NCBI GenBank assembly: GCA_029265085.1
Contig: JAJUJY010000154.1
Location: 1 to 9,812 of the forward strand
Direction of reading: 5' to 3'
Length of the DNA: 9,812 bases
DNA from: Chloroflexota bacterium
Lineage (GTDB): Bacteria; Chloroflexota; Anaerolineae; Anaerolineales; Anaerolineaceae
Below are positions 1-5,942 of the stretch, piece by piece. Under the pieces are notes generated by a model. It worked only from the letters and a program-made list of their open reading frames with translations, did not search any database and was not told where the DNA came from. Both the position numbers and the translations under genes were made by a program. How positions within the stretch are numbered: position 1 is the first letter of the stretch; each line of letters starts with the position of its first letter.

Positions 1-809
1 GGACCGGTGGCTGCTCCCTGCAGAACGGTTGAGATCAGGCCAATCACAGTAAGTATGGTGCCAACCTGTCCGGCGGTGTAATGGAAATGATACTCTGAAT
101 ACAGGCCAAATACTGCTTCAAAATTTGCCAGGGCGAAAAAGACCATGAAGGAAAGCGTGTAGTAAATGCCTTCTTTCGCGGTCAGTGCGCCACTCAGCTG
201 GCTAAGCGAAGGGATTGAAATCTGGGCGTTAGCGTTGCGTTTCTCTACCGGAAGTGATTCGGGCAGGAAGAAAGCCAGGAAAACTACCGCCAGCGCAGAA
301 AGACCGGCACCGACAAAGAACGGGGTGGAAAGGGAATAATGGGAGAGCCAGCCGCCCATTCCCGGACCTAAAACCATACCCAGGCCCATCGCAGCGCCAA
401 TCAAACCCATGCCCTGGCCGCGCTGCTCGTCTGTGGTCGTATCGCTGATGTAGGCCATCGCGGTGGGCAGGGTTGCAGCGGAAAGGATGCCAGCCAATGC
501 GCGCGAAACGTACAGCATCCACATCTCGGTTGAGAGCGCAAAAAAGAGCAAGGACAGGGCATTTCCTACCATGCCAATAAACAAAATCGGTTTGCGTCCA
601 ATCCGGTCGGAGAGCCCGCCCCATACCGGAGCAAAAACGAACTGGGCGATGGAGAAAATCGCCATTAATAAGCCCAGGGCGGTGCCGCCCGCATTAAATG
701 TTTCGACATAATAGGGCAGGATCGGAATCACTAATCCGAAGCCCAGCATGACGACCATTAAAGTGAAAAATAAGATCCCTGTTTTATGGTTGTTTGATTT
801 GTTCTGCAT
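1..809 (-). CDS. MFS drug/H+ antiporter-type efflux transporter (3' end cut by window edge)
   Basis: This is the first 269 codons of a major facilitator superfamily exporter in the inner membrane; the C-terminal half lies outside the window. The protein begins MQNKSNNHKTGILFFTLMVV, with TM1 at about residues 11-35. MFS motif A (GGLSDRIGRKP) is at residues 64-74 between TM2 and TM3. An RALAG motif (103-107) lies in TM4. The antiporter motif C is at about 138-153, ending GPGMGG (148-153), and is typical of the drug:H+ antiporter families (DHA1, TetA/Bcr-like). The ATG at 807-809 has GAGGA eight bases upstream. Its first 26 nt overlap the 3' end of the marR-type gene in another frame, so the two are co-transcribed and probably translationally coupled. 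That context suggests export of a toxic compound or drug sensed by the MarR protein. The substrate cannot be read from the sequence. Confidence 0.93.
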   Translation of the reverse strand, partial: MQNKSNNHKTGILFFTLMVVMLGFGLVIPILPYYVETFNAGGTALGLLMAIFSIAQFVFAPVWGGLSDRIGRKPILFIGMVGNALSLLFFALSTEMWMLYVSRALAGILSAATLPTAMAYISDTTTDEQRGQGMGLIGAAMGLGMVLGPGMGGWLSHYSLSTPFFVGAGLSALAVVFLAFFLPESLPVEKRNANAQISIPSLSQLSGALTAKEGIYYTLSFMVFFALANFEAVFGLYSEYHFHYTAGQVGTILTVIGLISTVLQGAATG

Positions 810-1287
810 AAGAATTTTCCTCTACGGATAAGGATGAATCAGTAATCAGGCTGTCCAGGTAGCGCTGAAGCAGTGTGAGGAGCGTTTTGCGCTCTTCGCG
901 GCTCATGGTTTGAAGAAATTGGGCTACCTGCTCCCGTTTATAACTGGTAAATTGTTGAATAATATCTTCGCCTGCGGGGGTTAGCGAGACATGCTGGTTG
1001 CGGCGGTCGTCCGGATCGCGCTGGCGCAGCACCAGCCCGCGCTCTTCCAGGCGGTTGAGCATATTGGTCACAGTGGGCGGTACCTGGTGAGTATGTTCCG
1101 CCAGGGCAGTGACGGTGGTGTGATCCCGGCAGCGCTTCAGGCATTTGAGCAGCGCAAATTGAGCCGAGGTCAGCCCAAAATGGGCTAACTCGTTTTCAAT
1201 CATGCGCCGGGCATGGTAACCGATCATCAATGAGGTTTCATTTAACCGGTCGATGTCCTGCGTCAAATCCGGGTCGTTAGAATTCAT
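784..1287 (-). CDS. MarR-family winged-helix transcriptional regulator
   Basis: The 167-residue length is typical of the family. A helical dimerisation start is followed by the winged helix. The recognition-helix region is about residues 57-80 (TVTALAEHTHQVPPTVTNML). The MarR wing signature is at 91-106, with D91, D94-R95-R96, and VSLTPAG at 100-106. The frame can be extended to a TTG at 1306-1308, but the ATG at 1285-1287 is preferred because GGAAAGGA (1293-1300) lies five bases upstream of it. The extension would also put the ribosome site inside the coding region and the start almost inside operator DNA. Cys49 and Cys53 lie near the HTH and could be redox-sensitive, which is a guess. It is the first gene of the operon with the MFS pump, and its promoter carries two palindromes overlapping the -10 box, so it most likely represses itself and the pump until a ligand binds. 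Confidence 0.93.
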   Translation of the reverse strand: MNSNDPDLTQDIDRLNETSLMIGYHARRMIENELAHFGLTSAQFALLKCLKRCRDHTTVTALAEHTHQVPPTVTNMLNRLEERGLVLRQRDPDDRRNQHVSLTPAGEDIIQQFTSYKREQVAQFLQTMSREERKTLLTLLQRYLDSLITDSSLSVEENSYAEQIKQP

Positions 1288-1310
1288 CTGGATCCTTTCC
1301 AAAAACAATA

Positions 1311-1341
1311 ATTAGCTACGCTAATCATTAGCCTCGCTAAT
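1311..1341 (-). promoter_or_regulatory. Two tandem palindromic operators, probably for the MarR protein
   Basis: Two 15-bp sites, ATTAGC-TAC-GCTAAT (1311-1325) and ATTAGC-CTC-GCTAAT (1327-1341), are each perfect inverted repeats with 6-bp arms around a 3-bp spacer. They sit one base apart, so their centres are 16 bp apart. One overlaps the -10 box and predicted start site; the other lies in the early leader. Length, symmetry and position match the operators of MarR dimers that repress their own gene. The assignment to this MarR protein is inferred from position. Confidence 0.85.
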
Positions 1342-1367
1342 TATATGCAAGAGGGATATTTTGTCAA
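1340..1367 (-). promoter_or_regulatory. Consensus promoter of the marR-MFS operon
   Basis: Read on the minus strand, TTGACA (plus positions 1362-1367) and TATAAT (1340-1345) are both perfect sigma-70-type hexamers with a 16-bp spacer. The start of transcription should fall near 1332-1334, giving a leader of about 45 nt before the marR ATG. The -10 box shares ATTA with the first palindromic operator, so a bound repressor would block RNA polymerase directly. Confidence 0.88.
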
Positions 1368-1372
1368 GAGAC

Positions 1373-1405
1373 AAAAAAAGGCCGCCTAACTCCAGGCGGC
1401 TTTTT
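1373..1405 (-). terminator. Rho-independent terminator of the secreted-protein gene
   Basis: On the minus strand a GCCGCCT/AGGCGGC stem (7 bp, loop of 6) is followed by C and seven T residues. It lies 22 nt past the stop codon of the gene at 1428-4124. A T5 run on the other side makes it symmetrical, but no plus-strand gene leads into it. Its T-tract ends only 5 bp before the -35 box of the marR promoter, so it insulates that promoter from read-through. Confidence 0.9.
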
Positions 1406-1427
1406 AATTGCTGTGTTGGAAGAATGT

Positions 1428-4124
1428 TTAGCGGCGAACAGCGGGTAGAAAGACCTGCTTTTGATTGATCTGCAAAATTGCAGAAGTGGTATTATCCTCT
1501 ATCTGGAGGTCTGCCTGGCTGGATGTAATTTGAAATGCCACCGGGTAGGCAGCTCCATTGGTTGAGACGGGAACTTTTACCTTTAGCTCGATTTTTCCCT
1601 GACCCAGAAAATCCAGATCGGGAATATTCCAGGTAACAGTGTTACCAGATACTGATGGCGTAATGCCTGAGTTGTCGCTGACATAGGTCAGGCCGGAGGC
1701 GAGCGTGGCCGTGAGGGTAATGCCTGTGCCGGTATCCAAACCTTTGTTGGAGAATTGCACGGGGATGGATGCGGTAATTCCGGAGATTGTTTCCAAAGTG
1801 GAATGGCCGCTCAATATCAGGTCCACACCGCTGCCGCTGGTCTCTTGCGGGTAGGGGGCGTTGCCGTTGCCGATATGGTTGGTTTGAAGATCCCCGTATG
1901 GATGGGTCACATGCTTAAAAGCCGAGGGTGGAGTCAATATATTCCCTTGTTCATCCAGCAAAGCATAGAACAAATTTTTATGCTCATAATTGGATCCGTC
2001 CTGCCAGGTTAAGATGATATGGTTGGCTTGATCTTGGGTGGCTGAAATCCAGTTCCAATTATTGGGTAAATCAATGTTCAAAACCTGCGGGTCGCTGCTC
2101 GGTTCAAATGTATTACCATCCATCGTATAGAAAACAAATTCAGTTGTTGAATTATTCGATGCGATGAAAATATTGCCATTTGACAGCAATAAGGAATCGT
2201 GGATTGGTCCATTGATCACTTGACCGGTAATATATTCCTCATGAAGAATATTTCCACTGCTATCAATGACGATGTTGGCTAATTTTCCATCGGCTCGATA
2301 TGCCAAAAATATCTGATCATTATTAATGGTAATTAAAGTTGGACTGTTGTAAAACAGATTTGAAACAGGTACGGTATGAGAGACTGAGGTGATTGGTAGG
2401 ACCTCATTTCCTTCGTGATCGCGGATGGCATAAAATACATCACTGATATATCCACTCATGGTGCGGGTCTGGACAGCCCAAGAGATGAAGAAACGGTTGT
2501 CCTCCGTTGCTGTGATTCTGGGGTTGGTGTATCGCTCGATATTTAACTCGGAATATGATCCCCAACCTTCGTATGCAGTGAGGTTGGTTGGGCTAAGGAT
2601 TACTTCGCCCGCAGAATTTAACATTGCAAACCAGATATTGGTATTCTGTTTGGCGGTGGTTTTATCATTCTGATAGTACTCCCAGGCAATTCCGATATTG
2701 CCGTTTGGCACAACAGCAATCACCGGATCAATAAAAGTTGTTGATATATTTGGGTCACTATCTGTGTGATTGGTCAGGTTTGTTGAAGGTTTGGCGATCG
2801 TTCCATCCGGATTCAGTATGGCGAATTTTATATTGTCTGAGAATGTACTTTCATCGATGCCAGACCAGGCATACACATAAGGTGTGCTTTTGTGGATGAT
2901 TGGGTATAATCCCCAACCCGTTGAAATTGTCTGGGTTTTCACCTGGTTGGGGGCTGTAAATAATATTCCAAACTCATCTTCTGATCTTTCGGCATATGCC
3001 TGCGCAAAAGGTGCTGGAACTGTCTGATCTATACTTACAGATTTCTCTAAAGATGGATTTAAGGATGATGTGATTGTCAGGTTAACCGAATTGGCCTCCC
3101 CAATATTGGCAATGGTCGGTGTTTGTACTACAACCTGCATAGCCATGCTGCTAGAAGAACTCATTGGACCAGTGTCGACCTTGCCGTCCAAATCTGTATC
3201 TGTCAGGATGGTTCCCAAGGGATCTTTTAAAACTACCGGCCAGCCTGAAGTGACCTCCAGGTCATATACATCGGTTCCCAGATCACCGGTATTGGTAACA
3301 TCTACCGTAAAGACTTTCGTTTCGGCGGAAGATACAAAACTACCCTGTCGAGATGGAACCAGTTTTAGCCGCGCAGTTGCTGATGGGCGTGAAAACAACA
3401 CAGCTTTATTGATGGGAGGGCGGCTAAAGCAATACTCCTTATACTTTAAGCCATCCAGGCCGTCTTCATTTTCAATTCCGGCACTGCCGCATTCAAATCC
3501 GCTGGTTCCGGCAGTAACATCGGCATATTGAAAAAGGAAATTGCCATTTTCATAGAGGATCACTTCAAAGGTATAAATATTATTGCGGCCAGCATCCACT
3601 TGATACCATTCCACCACAAAATATTGATTGCCCGGCGTGCCAGAAGATTTATAAAAGACGCGATTGCTGGTACCAGTACTGGACAGAGTCAGCGGCGACC
3701 ACCAGGGGGCAATCATATTATTGGGTAGTTCGGAGGTTGGGATCACACCCTGTATGTCCCAGGGTTGTTCCTCAAAGCTAAGAAAACCGGAAGCGGCAAT
3801 ATACACTTCGGAATAGGTGTTTTCATAATATTTGAATGCAAAAGGAAGTGATATTGGACCTGATCCCTGTCCTTCGCTGTACCCGCTAAATCCGAGCGGT
3901 GTACCATCCGTTGCATCGATCCATTCGTAAAAAACACTGTCGTTGAAAGTATAGCCATAGTCGTCTGGACCACCAACAGCCCTTTCTGGCAGTCGATCCG
4001 AAATGTTTGAATCAGGGAAATTAATCATTGGGCTGCTTTGCGCAAAAACTTGCCAGGTATTGGTACAAACGATGAGAACGAGCGTGAACAACAACCAGGT
4101 TTTTTTAAAAATATTAATTTTCAT
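1428..4124 (-). CDS. Large secreted multidomain surface protein with C-terminal LPAVRR tail
   Basis: This 898-residue exported protein has no enzymatic motif that I recognise. Residues 1-28 are a signal peptide (basic KKTW start, hydrophobic 11-20, VFA|QS cleavage after A28). Residues about 55-245 form a beta-rich domain with LPFAFKYYENTYSEVYIAASGFLSF-type strands, of a kind common at the N terminus of bacterial surface proteins; its only cysteines, C212 and C232, could form a disulfide. Residues 248-370 resemble a CARDB/NEW3-type Ig domain and contain a calcium-loop-like DTDLDGKVD (309-317). Residues about 385-740 hold five or six irregular repeats (FAxLNxxG...PxIxxxxxxxIxW), probably a beta-propeller. 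Residues 766-886 look like a DUF11-type domain. The chain ends VFLPAVRR. The ATG at 4122-4124 has GAGGA eight bases upstream. It is visibly AT-richer than the metabolic genes to the right. A role in surface adhesion or glycan binding is only a guess. Confidence 0.88.
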   Translation of the reverse strand: MKINIFKKTWLLFTLVLIVCTNTWQVFAQSSPMINFPDSNISDRLPERAVGGPDDYGYTFNDSVFYEWIDATDGTPLGFSGYSEGQGSGPISLPFAFKYYENTYSEVYIAASGFLSFEEQPWDIQGVIPTSELPNNMIAPWWSPLTLSSTGTSNRVFYKSSGTPGNQYFVVEWYQVDAGRNNIYTFEVILYENGNFLFQYADVTAGTSGFECGSAGIENEDGLDGLKYKEYCFSRPPINKAVLFSRPSATARLKLVPSRQGSFVSSAETKVFTVDVTNTGDLGTDVYDLEVTSGWPVVLKDPLGTILTDTDLDGKVDTGPMSSSSSMAMQVVVQTPTIANIGEANSVNLTITSSLNPSLEKSVSIDQTVPAPFAQAYAERSEDEFGILFTAPNQVKTQTISTGWGLYPIIHKSTPYVYAWSGIDESTFSDNIKFAILNPDGTIAKPSTNLTNHTDSDPNISTTFIDPVIAVVPNGNIGIAWEYYQNDKTTAKQNTNIWFAMLNSAGEVILSPTNLTAYEGWGSYSELNIERYTNPRITATEDNRFFISWAVQTRTMSGYISDVFYAIRDHEGNEVLPITSVSHTVPVSNLFYNSPTLITINNDQIFLAYRADGKLANIVIDSSGNILHEEYITGQVINGPIHDSLLLSNGNIFIASNNSTTEFVFYTMDGNTFEPSSDPQVLNIDLPNNWNWISATQDQANHIILTWQDGSNYEHKNLFYALLDEQGNILTPPSAFKHVTHPYGDLQTNHIGNGNAPYPQETSGSGVDLILSGHSTLETISGITASIPVQFSNKGLDTGTGITLTATLASGLTYVSDNSGITPSVSGNTVTWNIPDLDFLGQGKIELKVKVPVSTNGAAYPVAFQITSSQADLQIEDNTTSAILQINQKQVFLPAVRR

Positions 4125-4203
4125 ATCAGTTATCCTCGGAATATGATTTGGTGATGCCGGCTGAATAGTTTCATTTCTTCGAAGGACGAGGAAACCAATT
4201 GCA

Positions 4204-4235
4204 ATTATATGAATTCTCCCCCTGAAATGATCATT
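4204..4235 (-). promoter_or_regulatory. Possible promoter of the secreted-protein gene
   Basis: The 159-nt gap 4125-4283 separates two minus-strand genes. It holds a perfect TATAAT (plus 4204-4209, minus strand) about 80 nt before the start codon, but no good -35 at the right distance. Where the -35 should be there is a 10-bp perfect palindrome AATGATCATT (4226-4235), which could be an activator or repressor site. No convincing terminator of the upstream nucleotidyltransferase gene was seen in the gap, so partial read-through is possible. Confidence 0.35.
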
Positions 4236-4283
4236 CGCGATTCTACAAATGGATATTCTACCTTAAAAATACCGAATTTGGTT

Positions 4284-5069
4284 TTAACAATCCATCAACG
4301 GCGTCCAGCCATTCCGCCAGGTCCATTCGGTGTCGCGCATGAAGCGGGCAGGCCAGCCTTCTTTTGGCTGAGGCCAATTTGTGAAGGTCAGCACCGCTTC
4401 ACAGAAGCGGTCTGCAGCATTCTTGGTCGGTTTCGCAAGCAGGGTATCGATCAACCCATCCATTTCTTGGGGTTTTGCAGGGCATTCCGAGAGAGTTTTT
4501 CGGAACCATTTACGGTATGGATAGAGCACGCGATTGTGAGCCAGGATCATCCGTCCACCGTACAACACGAGTTCGGCTGCGGAATGGGTAAGCAGGTATA
4601 GGTCTGCGCGTTTTTCTGCTTCGCCAATATACCATTGTAAGGCCTGGACCTGAGCGTAAAACGAGGCGAGCTTTTCGGTGTGACCAGCCTCGTCATAGGT
4701 AACAATTTGTTTCAGCAGGTCATCAAGACCGTTAAATTTCGTATAGATAATCTGGTTCTGCCAAAAAGCCGAACGGGCCGGTTCGCTGCCTTTCTGGGCT
4801 ACTTCTTGCAGGAAGCCCAGGTCCACAATTTTGCCGTCCACATATCCGCCTGGGTATGCGGCAATTTCCGTATCGAAATAATGAAGCTGATTGGCTGCTG
4901 CTCGCGACTGGTATGCTTCATCGGCAGCGACAAGGACAAAATCCACATCAGAATCTTCGTTCGCCCAACCTTTTGCGATGGACCCGCCCAGGATCAAGGC
5001 TTGAAATTGTGGATCCGGCTCGAAGCGGGCTTTTAATCGTTCGATGGTTTGAAGGTGGTGCGGGTACAT
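4284..5069 (-). CDS. Nucleotidyltransferase-fold protein
   Basis: This 261-residue cytoplasmic protein has a minimal nucleotidyltransferase (pol-beta superfamily) domain at about residues 1-95. The signature GGS (28-30), followed by S40-D41-V42-D43, matches the GS...DxD pattern that holds the two catalytic metal ligands. A third carboxylate, D83 in KIVDLGF, is well placed as the remaining ligand. Residues about 115-255 are predicted mostly helical and rich in aromatic residues, as in aminoglycoside or lincosamide nucleotidyltransferases, which this family resembles in layout. I do not recognise the exact subfamily, and the substrate (antibiotic, tRNA or protein) is unknown. The ATG at 5067-5069 has AGGAG five bases upstream. 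It is transcribed divergently from the fadR-type gene, with 132 nt between their starts. Confidence 0.85.
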   Translation of the reverse strand: MYPHHLQTIERLKARFEPDPQFQALILGGSIAKGWANEDSDVDFVLVAADEAYQSRAAANQLHYFDTEIAAYPGGYVDGKIVDLGFLQEVAQKGSEPARSAFWQNQIIYTKFNGLDDLLKQIVTYDEAGHTEKLASFYAQVQALQWYIGEAEKRADLYLLTHSAAELVLYGGRMILAHNRVLYPYRKWFRKTLSECPAKPQEMDGLIDTLLAKPTKNAADRFCEAVLTFTNWPQPKEGWPARFMRDTEWTWRNGWTPLMDC

Positions 5070-5096
5070 GGCTGCTCCTGAAACTGGAATGGAGCA

Positions 5097-5102
5097 ATTA
5101 TA
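5097..5102 (-). promoter_or_regulatory. Possible -10 box for the nucleotidyltransferase gene
   Basis: On the minus strand a perfect TATAAT lies 27 nt upstream of the start codon, which would give a leader of about 20 nt. No recognisable -35 hexamer is found at 16-18 bp; an A8 run (plus 5113-5120; T8 on the minus strand) lies there instead. It is only weakly supported. Confidence 0.35.
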
Positions 5103-5123
5103 GCCGTTCCTGAAAAAAAACGC

Positions 5124-5151
5124 TTGACTTTTTCCTCGGAAGGGCTATACT
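5124..5151 (+). promoter_or_regulatory. Promoter of the fadR-glpD-AGPS operon
   Basis: TTGACT (5124-5129) and TATACT (5146-5151) are each one mismatch from consensus and are 16 bp apart. Transcription should start near 5158, leaving a leader of about 44 nt before the ATG at 5202. A FadR-like operator begins at about the start point, fitting repression by the first gene product. Confidence 0.82.
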
Positions 5152-5157
5152 GAAATT

Positions 5158-5180
5158 AACTGGTCAGACCACTTACCAGT
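5158..5180 (+). promoter_or_regulatory. FadR-type operator overlapping the transcription start
   Basis: The 17-bp stretch AACTGGTCAGACCACTT (5158-5174) matches the E. coli FadR consensus AACTGGTCGGACCTGTT, recalled from memory, at 14 of 17 positions. Its core TGGT-CAG-ACCA (5161-5171) fits the FadR-subfamily TNGTNNNACNA pattern exactly. A second dyad, ACTGGT-N10-ACCAGT (5159-5180), shares the left half-site. It sits just after the -10 box of the operon whose first gene encodes a FadR-like protein with conserved DNA-contact residues, so autoregulation is likely. Confidence 0.78.
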
Positions 5181-5201
5181 ATTCACCACCTGGAGCAACT
5201 T

Positions 5202-5897
5202 ATGAATTGGGAACCACCCTTAAAACCGTCCGAATTTGCCGAGGCGCGCCTGATTGAGGCGATTCTGGACGGCGTTTTTCCAATCGACTCGAATCTTCCA
5301 GCAGAACGCGAACTGGCAGCCATGTTAGGGGTGACCCGGCCGACACTGCGTGAGGCGCTGCAAAGGCTGGCAAGAGACGGTTGGGTGGAAATCCGCCACG
5401 GACACCCAACCCGCGTGCGCGATTACTGGCAGGAAGGGCAGTTGGCTGTGTTGGTGGCAATTGCACAGCGTCCCGATAAGCTCCCTGCCGATTTTGTGCG
5501 GATGTTGTTGGAGGTCCGCCTGGCAATGGCTCCAGCGTATACGCGCCAGGCAGTTGAACGATCTGCTGAATCGCTGGCGTTGTTTTTATCCACGTTGAAC
5601 ACCTTGGAGGATTCGCCTGAGGCATTTACGGCTGCTGATTGGAGCTTGCATCACCAGTTAACGATGCTTTCCGGTAACCCCGTTTATACGCTGATCTTGA
5701 ATGGGTTTGGTGCGCTTTACAAAGCCATGGGACTGAAATACTTCCAGCTTGCTGAAGCAAGGCAGTTCTCACGAAACTATTATCAAACACTGCTTGAAGC
5801 GGTTCAGGCAAGCGATGCGGTCAGAGCGGAGGATGTCTCACGCTCGGTGATGGAACGCAGCATTGTTTTTTGGAACAAAATTAAAGGTGGTGAGTAA
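5202..5897 (+). CDS. fadR: FadR-like GntR-family regulator (probable acyl-CoA sensor)
   Basis: The 231-residue regulator aligns almost without gaps, at a constant offset of +1, to E. coli FadR (239 aa, recalled). The winged helix is at residues 10-75. The E. coli DNA contacts R35, T44, R45, T47, R49 and H65 correspond to R36, T45, R46, T48, R50 and H66; T46 is replaced by P47. The C-terminal half carries the FadR_C hallmark SGNPVYTLILNG (157-168), where E. coli has SGNPIYGLILNG. Ligand-pocket residues Y179, S219 and W223 correspond to Y180, S220 and W224, but Y215 and G216 become V216 and M217, so ligand preference may differ. The ATG has TGGAG six or seven bases upstream. E. coli FadR releases DNA on binding long-chain acyl-CoA; the same role here is inferred. 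It is followed by glpD after 45 nt and by an AGPS-like gene, which points to control of glycerolipid or ether-lipid synthesis rather than beta-oxidation. Confidence 0.85.
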   Translation: MNWEPPLKPSEFAEARLIEAILDGVFPIDSNLPAERELAAMLGVTRPTLREALQRLARDGWVEIRHGHPTRVRDYWQEGQLAVLVAIAQRPDKLPADFVRMLLEVRLAMAPAYTRQAVERSAESLALFLSTLNTLEDSPEAFTAADWSLHHQLTMLSGNPVYTLILNGFGALYKAMGLKYFQLAEARQFSRNYYQTLLEAVQASDAVRAEDVSRSVMERSIVFWNKIKGGE

Positions 5898-5903
5898 TTC
5901 GCC

Positions 5904-5930
5904 GCAGCGGTTATCAACTAATAACAGCGC
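5904..5930 (+). other. Imperfect hairpin between fadR and glpD
   Basis: GTTAT (5910-5914) and ATAAC (5921-5925) form a stem with a six-base loop. Allowing one mismatch and one bulge, the stem extends by four G/C pairs to 5904 and 5930. It ends five bases before the glpD Shine-Dalgarno site. It has no T-tract, so it is not a simple terminator; it may affect mRNA stability or translation of glpD. Confidence 0.35.
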
Positions 5931-5934
5931 AATC

Positions 5935-5939
5935 GAGGA
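5935..5939 (+). promoter_or_regulatory. Ribosome binding site deciding the glpD start
   Basis: GAGGA at 5935-5939 is the only good Shine-Dalgarno site upstream of the FAD-binding motif of glpD. It lies three bases before CTG (5943), four if GAGG is counted. The spacing is short, which together with the CTG suggests weak initiation. The next ATG/GTG/TTG in frame is at 6039, after the FAD motif. Confidence 0.55.
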
Positions 5940-5942
5940 ATT

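Noticed and set aside
229..711. Open frames on both strands within the MFS gene (229-624 minus, 463-711 plus)
   Set aside because: They are out-of-frame shadows of the MFS transporter, whose frame is uninterrupted from 809 to the window edge and carries family motifs.
1288..1308. Longer marR product from TTG at 1306-1308
   Set aside because: The good ribosome site GGAAAGGA lies between this TTG and the ATG at 1285-1287, so the ATG is the likely start.
1428..1451. Sortase LPxTG anchor at the end of the secreted protein
   Set aside because: LPAVR lacks the T-G pair, and no hydrophobic segment or basic tail follows; the chain stops three residues later.
3070..3531. Plus-strand frame of 153 codons opposite the secreted-protein gene
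   Set aside because: It has no recognisable domain or ribosome site and lies fully inside a gene with signal peptide and domain structure; it is an antisense shadow.
4065..4124. Lipoprotein signal at Cys20 of the secreted protein
   Set aside because: The residues before it (LIVC) do not fit a lipobox, which needs Gly, Ala or Ser before Cys; a standard VFA|QS cleavage site follows.
4259..4285. Terminator of the nucleotidyltransferase gene (ACC-N6-GGT followed by T-rich stretch, minus strand)
   Set aside because: The stem has only three strong pairs, too weak to call.
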